Shown here piece by piece: positions 54,864-64,000 of a stretch of DNA of 64,000 nt. The stretch spans positions 62,001 to 126,000 of the forward strand of contig JARKIF010000046.1 in assembly GCA_029378245.1 (NCBI GenBank). The letters run 5' to 3'. A program made the translations under genes and the position numbers. Every line of letters starts with the position of its first letter. Positions within the stretch are counted from its first letter, which is position 1. Source of the stretch: Roridomyces roridus. Taxonomy: Eukaryota; Basidiomycota; Agaricomycetes; Agaricales; Mycenaceae. Under the pieces are notes generated by a model. That model was not told where the DNA came from. It worked only from the letters and a program-made list of their open reading frames with translations, and ran no database searches.

Positions 54864-57800
54864 CTAGGGCAAACGACACATCATAGTAGGGTTTTCTTCC
54901 AGCCACTTGACAATTTTCTCTTCCTTGACCCGGGCAGGTGTCCGTTCGGGGAGGGCAGGGTGTCTTCCCGGGACACATCTGCAATGGTCGCGTCCACCAT
55001 TACCGCTGCAGTCATGCCTGTTTCGGCAGTAAAAATGCAGGCAACTCCCACAACGTGCCTTGTTTCTGCCTGCAGCTGTCTTTCCCTTTCCAGCACCTGG
55101 CAACACTGTTTGATAGAACATGCGTCGAGCTTCATTGGTTCCGGAGTGTGTATTGACAACCGGCGTCAAGTTCACAAATGCTGAGGTACTGGGGGCTATT
55201 CCAATGTTGCTTTGTGCCCTGGTCCAAATTAGCAATGCTACCCGATGGACCCGGCGGTGGTTCAGGGACCCCAGCTGGTTGTGAAATCTGCAGGTTTGCC
55301 AATGGATATTGAAAGTCATCATGATTGTAGTGAGCATTGCCTGACTCGTTCTCCGCAGGCAGGGATGCCATACGGTCAAATGATGTTGGATCGTAGGTGC
55401 CTACAATTAAATTAGGATTTACATTTGCACAGAATTCCAAATCACTAACCTCCAGCTGCGAGGTCGTCACTGTCAGGTCCTGGGAGTGGTATTGCATTCA
55501 GCCCAGTCAGTTGCACTGTTGAATCTAGAGTTGATGAGATCTAGGAAGGGCTGCCGGGAGACAAAGTTCTGGCCATCTGCCAGAGTTGAACGCTCCAAGT
55601 CCCATGCAATTGACTTCTTGTGGTGAGCTTCAAGCTGCTGTGGCAATTTGTAGTAAATGCGCAGATTGGAGTCATTAACTTCCGGAGACTGAAAGTCAAC
55701 CAGTGCATTCCAAGCTTTTGCAAACAGGTCAAAATTGATATCCTTGTGCCGCTCGCTGGGGGCATGTAGTGCACCACTACGTCGGAATGCTGGGCGATCA
55801 ATGTACTGTTTGAATGTAATGTATTCCTTCCGTGTATGGACAGGGAGAACTGGTGTTAGCACTGATTGTCGAGGTTGCAGGTATCGGTACACATTTGTCG
55901 CCTTAGTAGAGAGTCGAGTAAGTGTGTGGGTGGGTGTGTCCCGATGATGAGGCAGTCCAGCAACTGGGATGCGGGGAAGGGTGGTTATCCCAAGATCCTG
56001 GGCAAGTGAGGTCAACATAGGAACAATGCCAATGGTCTCTGAGGTGGCAATCCGAGTAGAGAGAACCCTAGGTGTTGGGAAAGATGGCTTGCACCCAACC
56101 TCAATTCCAAATTCAACAATTTCATCTTGAACCCAGAGATCAAAGTGGCCCTGGAATTTTTTGCCTGTGCAATTTTGGCTCCCGACCTATTGGGAATGAG
56201 AATGTAGGTTGAATACCAAATATGCCACACTTACCCGTTGATTTCGGCGACAGATCCAATTGATAAGTAAGCACTCTGCAAGCTCGGGAGAGGCACGGAG
56301 CGATCCAAAAACTCGACGAACAGCCATATGAAATCCACCCTCCACAGAGTTGGTTCCCCGGATGGTGCGATAAATTGTAAGACCATCTCGATCACGGCCA
56401 ATAATGTAGTAAAGGGAATATCCAGGAGGGTCTGAAAGATATCCGCGCCGAACTGTATCAGTGAGATGTCGGATCATCTCAACAGCATCCTTTGAGAAGA
56501 ATGGATTTTCTCCCGAGAAACCAAGATAGGCCTTGAATAAAATTTCCAGACGACGGAGGAGAATTTGGCGAGGGGGAATGTATCGCCGCACCCTGCGATT
56601 CACTGCATCAGCCATTGCACGTTTTGCGTATTCCCAGCTGATTCCCTTTGCCAGGAGAACCTGTTTAGCAGCCTCCATATCAGATTTGTCACGGACAAAA
56701 ATTGCTTCGCTAAAATCATGACAGAATGCGTTGAAGACAGGATGCTTCTTTGATAATAGGCGGATAAGACGATCCATGTAGTGGAATGCATCATCAAGGA
56801 CACGGGTTGGAAGCTGCTCTCCAAAATGGTCCAGGGCAGTGATTGTGAGATTCAATTCAGCAAACACTGCATTTTCTGTCATGTTCTGTGGTTTCCCAAT
56901 GAGACAAAGGGATTGCAGCACTGCAACTGCTTGAACTCACTGGATTGAGATCCCATTGAAACAGATGCTGATTCATTTCTGGGTCTGTTGATGCATTGCT
57001 GTCCTAGAAACCAAATCATTCATAATACAAATTATTGAAGCAAAATGTGAGAACATACATCATCTGAATCATCCGAGCCCAAATCAATATTTTCTTCGGT
57101 TGGTTTCCAGTGTTGAAACTGTGTGCTCGGAGATGGTATGAATTGATCATCAGGATCATAGGCTGCTGCTGTAGCTGGGGTGCCCATATGGTGCCGAAGT
57201 GGAGGTGATTTGAACAGATCAAGGCCATTGCGCGAGCGAAGCTGAGAGGTAGTAGCAACAAGCTGGCCGCCATTGGAGAATATCCATTCCAGGGTCTGTT
57301 TATGAAGCGCGTTAATTGAGCCACCCACAAGTACCTGAAAAATATCAATGAATTATCTGTGCAATTGAAATCACTGCAGACCCTGGTTAGCTGTATCAGT
57401 GTCCGTGATGTGGTGATATTTATTGCCCTTGTACTCCCATTGGTGTCCATCTGGGCATTTACAAAGCCAGGATGGTCCCTCACAATGGTTCCTTCAGCCA
57501 CAGGTTTGCAGCCTTGGACAAGGGTAACTGGTTGACCATGAACTGCTGCTTGTTCTGCAGACAAGGGAAGCCCAACAGAAGAAAGGCGGTAAAGTGCTGT
57601 ACAGATTTGCCATTGGCAGTCAATTTCACGAAACAATTCATCCTGTGTCCATTCACGATTCGGGGACCAAGCACGGTCAGGGAGATATTTTTGAAGAACA
57701 AGGCCAGCAAGGGCATGGGTGGAGAGGGAGGGGTCATTGGAAACACCCTTCAATTTGGCATAAGCACCAAGATCAAGAAATGGAGGATTCCATGTCTTGA

Positions 57801-60017
57801 GATCCTTGTTCAGCTGTGCCAACTGAAACACATCCGCAAGGGTTTCAAGCGAGCGACGAACTGTCTGACCAAATTTGATGATGGCAGGATTTGTGAGTAT
57901 TGCACAAAGAGAAGGAGGTAGATGACTGGGCTCAGTCAATGAGGAGACCTATCAATGTATCAGTTAGAATCAAGATCAGTGCATGTCAAGCGATCTCACT
58001 TACATTGAACAAAAAGATCCCAAATTTTGAACGAAGTTGAATGAAATATACATGTCTCTGCTGGGCCTTGATTGCAAGGCCAACAAGGTGATGACCAGTA
58101 TTTGCCGAAGAGAGATTCATCTTGGTGAGCAGGACCCCAGCAAACCGTTCAATTTCAACGGAGTCTGATGTTTGAAAAACACCAATGTCCAGTGCTCTTG
58201 AGAATGGACTAAGATCGGTCCAGTCTGTAATGGGCTCAACATTTGCAGTCAGTGCTTGATTGATGCCCTCGTGAAAGGGGCGCTCTGCTGAGGAGAGTAT
58301 CATGTCAGTTTAGCAAAGCATCATAGGTTACAACTAGTAGCATACCGATTGGCATATCAGTGTAGACAAATTGTGTCAGTGGAAGTTGAGCCGCCTTTAG
58401 ACCATCAATAACAGATGTCCATAACTCTTTGACAAAAGAGAGAGATTTTGTGAGAGCCAGAGCATGACTGCGTGTTTGTTCCCATTCATTCAAGATTGTG
58501 TATGCAGATGTGAAAATCCGCTCCCCCTTGATTCCACCTGTATGCTTCAGGAACTAGTCATGGTCATGAGCTGAATACATCTAGTGAGATATGCAAGACT
58601 GACATCAAATGTATGGTCAGCTTTTGCTATAGTGAGTGGAAGGCTGGCAACATAGCGCTCAATGAAGATTCGATGAGCTGTTGTGAAGTCTGTGAAGCAT
58701 CCTTTGAGGAAGGAGACACCAGGAGGTGAACCAGCATAGCCCATGCGATCACCAAACTCCGAGAATGGTGTGACTCGTGCTGGACGGTAGAATTTGGCCG
58801 CAGCAAGGTACATTAGCTCACACTCTGCATGCTCTCGATGCTGTGTTTCCGACACCAACTCGGAAAATGGAGCAGGGCCAAAGCGTGTTGCAAAGGTATT
58901 CTTCATCTGCCACATCATTGTCTTGGAGATTGCTCCGCGGGCTGTAATATATGCTATTGAAATTAGCTTTGAGCCAAGTTGTGTAAGCAGTACATACCAG
59001 GAAATGCAAGTTGTGTAAACCGAGGAAGCTGACCGAGAATGAATGGATCAGTTCCTTGGAAGCTTCGGCCGCAGCCCTGATCTTCCTTCCTGCGACTATC
59101 ACAAAGAAATCGATTTGTCAAGAGGAAGAAATCCGAGGGCATTGAGCGCACGCGACGTGCAATTGGGGAGTCATTGAACCCTACATAATTTGGTCAGGGC
59201 AAGCATCCATTATAATCAAACATACCATTCCGAGTCAAGTATTTACCACAGGCCTTGCATTTGAACTCGTCCGGAGCTCCAGGGAGAAGATACGGGAGCC
59301 ATAAGCAAACATCTCGGGTGTAGAGACCATCTTGTGGGTGGGCACTGTCCAGTGGCCGAACAAAGCTAGTTTGAAGTGCAAACAGTGGGTGGGGAGGGCG
59401 ATCATACAAGTCTCCACGCAGATAACACAGTGGCTTGCCATGTTGGTTGATCTCTGTCTGTACCCGGGACTTGACGGATTCCAAATACCGAGTAGTGGCT
59501 GATTCAATCTTGGGGAAGGAGGCTTCATCTTCAGCTGTTCTATCCTCGTCTGCATCTACACCTAATGCAGCATCCACAAAACTTTCATTGACTTGGGCAT
59601 CGCCCTGAGCAATATCTGCATGCTCATCATGCTGGGATACAAAATTCAAGTCAGCTTGAAGCTGCTCGAAATTCCCCGGGGAGATGACCAGCACTAGATT
59701 ATATGTCACACTCATACTCCATTTTTTGCGGAAAGATACACACCTGGTGCCGGTTCAACCACATTATCCTGTTGCTGGATGGCTGCTTCGGGATTTGATG
59801 CAGAGTAGAATGACCGGGTACTCGGCACAGGCTGGTCACTCCGACGGCTCTCGAAAAAAGGAGCAATGGGATCTCCAGGTTGAGCTGCATGTACATTGGT
59901 CCGGGGACGAGCTGATTGCCCTGGCTGTGGTGGAGGATTGCCGGGCTTGTCCTTTGGCTTCCGACCGGCCCCAGATCTTTTGCCTCCGTGAGTGCCCTTG
60001 GGTTTGGTAGTGTCCAT
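54864..60017 (-). CDS. Transposon-type protein: zinc ribbon, DDE-like core, 3'-5' exonuclease fold
   Basis: A large multi-exon gene. Joins that I checked are in frame from the start MDTTKPKGTHGGKRSGAGRK (an AT-hook-like basic segment) through FKCKACGKYLTRNG and RSMPSDFFLLTNRFLC (zinc ribbon, DUF6729-like). A DDE-transposase-like core follows with LTIAKADHTFD and, about 60 residues on, FVYTDMPIAERPF, which supply two Asp residues. Next is a 3'-5' exonuclease-type region (LPPSLCAILTNPAIIKFGQT, then LDLGAYAKLKG). After it come YRTIRGTNSVEGGFHMAVRR, FGSLRASPELAECLL and IYYKLPQQLEAHHKK. The C terminus holds a Cys/His cluster (ARCGSCLHFYCRNRHDCSG). The C-terminal exons from about 56187 down are placed by similarity of pattern, not by solved splice sites. 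Such proteins are repeated in mushroom genomes and are probably transposases. Activity is unknown. Confidence 0.65.
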
Positions 60018-62272
60018 CGAGGGATAAGAAAGGCACGCGGTGGGCATGCGGCACACATGTCATCGGGTAATACATGATTACCGCAGTTTGACGGCGGGTA
60101 CATACGGAAATAGGTATCCATAGCGGTGCAAGCACCGTTCCCCTACTCTGGTTCCGGATCCACGTCGGATCAGTGGCATATATCAAACTGAATCAAATTG
60201 ACGTACATACCTGCCGGTCCACTACCGGCAGCTAAATCAACAATTTTGCTTGGTCGGAACATTCAACAGGTTCAAAGTGTCTATCGACAATTCATAGACA
60301 GACCAGGTTCTGGTCTGGGTTCAAAGGAACCTCACAGATTCTGATGTATGCCATTATCTCGGAGCAGTTTGTGGGGCACGTCACCTAATCACAATGAGGT
60401 CAAAATCATGATTTGATGCACACCCTTGTAGGAGATCACATATTCAGCCCCACAAAACCCTCCTCTTGACAGAGTAGGGGATTAAATCATCGGACCGATA
60501 CGTATCTACACGGGTCCAGTTCACGGGTCCATATATGGACCCACGTCTCCACATGCATGAGTAATGAGCCTGGCTGGATTCAATTCGAACATTCTACTGA
60601 CGGTAGACTTGATGGTTGCAATTGCTTAACAGCATTCATTCCACCAACTTATCGCCAGCTCGGCGTCTAACTCCGTCCTGGAACAACGGTCACAATGCAT
60701 GCGGCAACTAGACAACTCCCGCGTTCTCCAAACTTCAGAGGATTGGCGCCGGAAGCACAGGCCTTGTCGCTAGACTCTTCCCAGACTTCACAGCACCTTG
60801 ACAACCCCTGATATAAGAATCTCTCTTCCCGTCTCCCACCTCGCTTTTCCCTCGATCCCCTCATGCAGTCCTTGGGAAACCAGTCGCGCACCAGCCTCGT
60901 CAGTTGGTGGTCAGACAGCAATCACGCGCTCAAGTACGGGCCCACATATCTGATCGTCGACGACGACTTGTGTGGGTTGTATATTATACAGTGGTGGTGG
61001 CCCTTCATTGCTTACTGATTATTGTGTAACGTGCGGCTGTATTGCTCTGTTTTGTATTTCGAGTTCAAGGTTTATTTTTCGTAACTACGACATCTTGAAG
61101 GTAAAGCTACCAGAAAACACACCTGAATGGCACGCAATCCATACTGCATTGCTTCAAAATCTCGCCAAATATAGTCCAGAAAACAAAAGGCTGCAGCACC
61201 GACGGATGCCTGGGCGCATAGGTATGTGGAATCTGCTCTTGGACGCGACGCTGCATTACTAACGTCTCAAAGGCGGCGACGATTTACCAGCGGTCGTAGT
61301 TTCCAGGCTTTATCGCGCCACTTTGATCGGTGTAGCTTTCTCGTCAACATCCTGCTAGTGCCCACCTGTCTATCGCCGGAGTATGCAATTGTCCTTTTTG
61401 CCGTTGCATGACGGGGTGGCGTGGATGACTCGCGATGAAATGAAGTTGAATGAGGCGTTCGATCCTGAAGTTCAGATCGGCATTGCACTCGTCGAGACCC
61501 GGAAGGCGAGCTGGTTCCTTTTGCATGGTGAACTTCTGGGCGCAAGTTATGTTACATGGTCCAAATCTGACCTCCGGGACCGCCTGCGAGCGCATCGCCG
61601 CCCAGGCCTCTTGGCGAAATAATTGCAGGGGAGGGTCTTTCCAGCGCATAAGGCCCCGTGCCATGCAAACGGCTCCTCGATCGCTCCCGGGAACTGCCGG
61701 ATTTGCTTCAACGCGCGCGTTCTAATGGAGAATACGAGTCTTGGGTCGCTTTTGGTGCGTTATTGAGACCCTGCCTCGTGTTCATTGAGCCCTAGGTGCG
61801 CTGCAGCAGCAACCCAACTCTCGGAGATCCAAGACAGTCGGGGAACAGTTGGCCGAAATGCGCCCGGCACTCAATGGATTCGTGGCTGACGACGGTCACG
61901 TTTCAACTTGGCAACCCACGGGAGAGAACGCCTCCACCATTGCTTCGCGGAAAATCGCCGCTGTCGACACGGACGTGGAACTGCTTCTCGATGGTCTCGG
62001 AACGTTTGACACGGACCCAATCTTTCGGCAGCGCGTTCCAGAGCTGTTCAACAAAGATAAATCAGGGTAAGTAGTAATCAAATCCGCTCTTTCTTCCATT
62101 GATACGGTTCACATTCTCATATACATTCCGCCTGGGCTCACATTACTCAACGAGATCCCTCAGAGTTCACCTGGCAAAGACTGTGTCCTCCTGCACCCTC
62201 TCGGTGTTCCCTCCAACCCTGACCAGAAGATACACGTCCTCCGTGTTGTTGCCACCCACTGTGGGAAGTAGA
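60018..62272. other. Upstream flank of the transposon-type gene and degenerate sequence
   Basis: 60117-60150 and 60446-60490 are the blocks shared with 26897-27125. 60275-60300 has the hairpin TGTCTAT/ATAGACA related to those at 36370-36740. At about 61849-62070 a short frame (MRPALNGFVADDGHVSTWQP ... DVELLLDGLGTFDTDPIF) looks protein-like but has no partner exons. Nothing else is supported. Confidence 0.4.
60275..60315 (+). repeat. Hairpin related to those downstream of the DUF6535 gene
   Basis: TGTCTATCGACA, a short gap, then ATAGACAGACC and GGTTCTGGTCT. The order and sequence match 36704-36748 (TGTCTATCGACA ... ATAGACAGACC, GGTTCCGGTCT). Confidence 0.65.
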
Positions 62273-62540
62273 AGAACTCGAGTGTAGTTCCTCGAAAGCA
62301 CTTGGATGTAGTTCCCGGGGTAATAGCATGGAGTGCCTTGAGACACTTGATCTGAGTTCCCCTGTGCGAAAAACCAGCTGCATGTGAGTGCCTCCTTCAC
62401 TATACATCTGAGTACCCCGAGGAACTCAGTCCGAGTTCTTCAAGGAACTCAAATGGAGTACCGGGGACTTCATCTGAGTGCTTGGGGACTACATCTCAGT
62501 TCTTTTGGGCACTCAGTACTATTACTCAGGTACTCATATT
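62273..62540. repeat. Decayed short tandem repeat (unit about 22-25 bp)
   Basis: Repeated words of the type GAGT(T/G)C.T..GGAACT.CATCTGAGT run through the segment: AGTTCCTCG, AGTTCCCGGGG, AGTGCCTTGAG, ATCTGAGTTCCCC, ATCTGAGTACCCC, GAGTACCGGGGACT, ATCTGAGTGCTTGGGGACT, AGTTCTTTTGGGCACT. Units are diverged and of variable length. Confidence 0.55.
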
Positions 62541-62581
62541 AATGCTGCAATAGAACACCAAAATCATATATTGATACTAAA

Positions 62582-62980
62582 CTAAACGAGGAATACTTCA
62601 AGACGAGAACGCGGCACATTCACATTCAGAGCATCTGGGCCAGGTGAGTACAAAATCAGCTGCTGCGGATGAATCGTCACCTCGGCCGATGTTGAAGTTG
62701 CCCCGGGTGGAAGTTTGGGTCGAAGAGGATGGGCTGTCGGTGGAAAAGCGGAGCGCGGGATGTTGACTCCGTCGTTGGCGAAGGAGAAGACATAAGAACC
62801 TGCAGTTTTGAAGTCAGTGAAACAGTATTTGTATGAAGGAGGCGACCAACTTCATGCGCGAACCCGGTGAGATTTTGTGCTACGGAAACGTTGGATGAGG
62901 TGGATAGGAGGGAAAGAGAGAAGAGGGACACACCGTTCAACCCGTTCCCCGCGACCGACTCGAGTGTAGGGGATGCCGTG
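62582..62980 (-). CDS. Possible C-terminal exons of an unrecognised gene
   Basis: The frame of 62582-62799 reads SYVFSFANDGVNIPRSAFPP, TAHPLRPKLPPGATSTSAEV, TIHPQQLILYSPGPDALNVN and ends PRSRLEVFLV before a stop. This looks like real protein, opening at a good acceptor (CTGCAG). Upstream pieces with splice sites are 62851-62879 (AQNLTGFAHE) and about 62932-62980 (PTASPTLESVAGNGLN). The phase of 62851-62879 does not fit the last exon, so the model is incomplete. No start or domain is found and no function is proposed. Confidence 0.35.
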
Positions 62981-64000
62981 GGTCTCTCTTCGAGTTAATA
63001 GAGGTTAATAACTTTTCAAGAGAATAACGAACCTGTACGGTTCGACTGCGTCGCGAGGTTTGGTGGGGAGCGGAGCGAGAGAAAACAGGACGAAAATCAG
63101 GAGCTGGCAATGTATGATGCTTTCAGGCGTACGCTACGACAATGATGAGTATGAATTATGTGGGAACAACGAGGGAGGACATAGATTGGCACAAACGTCT
63201 AAGTTCCGCAGAGAGAAAGCCAAGGCTCATAAAATCTGAGCGTTGCACCGAGAAGGGCAGTAAGCGAGGAGAAAACAAAGGGATAGGGTGGCAACGCACG
63301 TGAGCTCCAACACAGCTCGCCGCAGCCGGATCCAGACCGGCACGCGCTCGTGTACAAACGCGGGTGCAAGTGCGGCGGCTGTTACGCATATTGACGAAAG
63401 TTTGGTGGGATAGGCGGAATCCTTAGAGCGTCGGCCGCTGTACACACGTTGAGATGGTATCGGGGACGCGGCAGCGAGCTGGGCGTCCAGAGGAGTAACG
63501 GGTGGGCTGCAGTGGATCGTTTGGTGAAGGAGATGGAAGATTGGAGCCATCGCGCAGGCACGCACGGCTGATCTTGTCATTTCGGCTCGGGGACTTGCAA
63601 ACCATCATCGTCAAAGCGCAAGGGGGCCGTGGGGGCGAGAATTGGGTACTTTATAGTCGATTGGTTGAGTTACTACGAGAATTGGAGCGAGGGAGAGGCA
63701 CGTACGTTGTTTGTGCGTCACGATACGGGCAGTCGACGTAAACAAACACGCAGAGCAGCGTGCAGTCCGGGGGAAGAGGGTGAGGTACTGGAATGTCGTT
63801 TGGTGGAGTCCATACGAGATCTGGAGCGAAGAAAAGCGGGCATGGCATCGATCTTGCATGACGGCGCGCGCGACGTGCCAATCGTCAAAACGGGGGAGCG
63901 AGGAGCGTCGTGCATGACGGCGCGAGCTGGAGAACATTGCAGGCTGTCAATGGGGTCGTAAGATGCAGAGTCTGTACCAACAAAAAAGGTCCACGGACCT
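62981..64000. other. Window edge, no supported gene
   Basis: Overlapping short open frames on both strands. A local duplication is visible: TACGAGAATTGGAGCGAGGG near 63677 and TACGAGATCTGGAGCGAAGA near 63812. Nothing else is recognised. Confidence 0.35.

Noticed and set aside
1..64000. CRISPR array, rRNA or bacterial-type operon
   Set aside because: No regularly spaced identical repeats with unique spacers and no rRNA sequence were seen. Gene structure is eukaryotic throughout.

Overview
The window is nuclear DNA of a basidiomycete fungus, almost certainly Agaricomycetes. Genes carry many 43-60 nt GT-AG introns. The families present are ones expanded in mushrooms: a DUF6535 membrane protein, a Gly-rich NACHT protein, a Tnp2-type CACTA transposase, a DDE/exonuclease transposon protein and a chromodomain Ty3/gypsy element. 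A mycenoid genome is a reasonable guess, not a demonstration.

Layout. 1-2200: no clear gene, one diverged tandem duplication. 2262-3586 (+): N-terminal part of a catalase gene, broken by a dispersed repeat (copy A, 3587-4384). 5502-9509: unit with long terminal inverted repeats and three unrecognised spliced genes. 10084-10882: copy B of the dispersed repeat. 10941-19613 (+): secreted FAD amine-oxidase-like gene split by a complete 7257 bp CACTA transposon (11443-18699, TSD TCA), which itself carries a hAT-type MITE (15607-16124). 19889-24557 (-): RNA-dependent RNA polymerase of the quelling pathway, with three micro-exons. 24755-26016 (-): divergent mitochondrial carrier. 26588-26680 (-): intron-containing tRNA-Glu(CTC). 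27.1-30.2 kb: empty. 30306-31730 (+): intact paralogue of the split FAD gene. 31877-32864 (-): conserved hypothetical. 33591-36338 (+): DUF6535 gene, followed by paired hairpins. 37057-37573: second copy of the hAT MITE. 37.6-42.5 kb: no supported gene. 42512-49158: full-length Ty3/gypsy chromovirus with LTRs differing at 2 of 475 positions and TSD TCGTA. 50141-51938 (+): alcohol acetyltransferase-like gene interrupted by a 412 bp hAT MITE. 52428-54182 (-): NACHT NTPase. 54864-60017 (-): large transposon-type gene. 60-64 kb: degenerate sequence, a decayed short repeat and the tail of one possible gene.

How it fits together. The stable part is the block from RdRP to the carrier and tRNA. Around it the window is a mosaic of at least five kinds of mobile DNA (CACTA, two hAT MITE families, gypsy, a DDE/exonuclease transposon and unidentified TIR or tRNA-like repeats). 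Two host genes (FAD oxidase copy 1 and the acyltransferase) would return to an open frame if the insertion plus one target duplication were removed, so those insertions are probably young. The catalase gene is truncated and its 3' half is not in the window.

The most unusual mechanistic signals are in the gypsy element: a 12 nt complementarity between its primer-binding site and its predicted transcript 5' region (Tf1-type self-priming), a phased GGGTTTT slip site four bases before the gag stop codon, and non-canonical residues at the protease and RT active sites. Micro-exons of 5, 8, 12 and 16 nt in two host genes are the other notable feature. All calls come from reading the sequence; no database search was possible.
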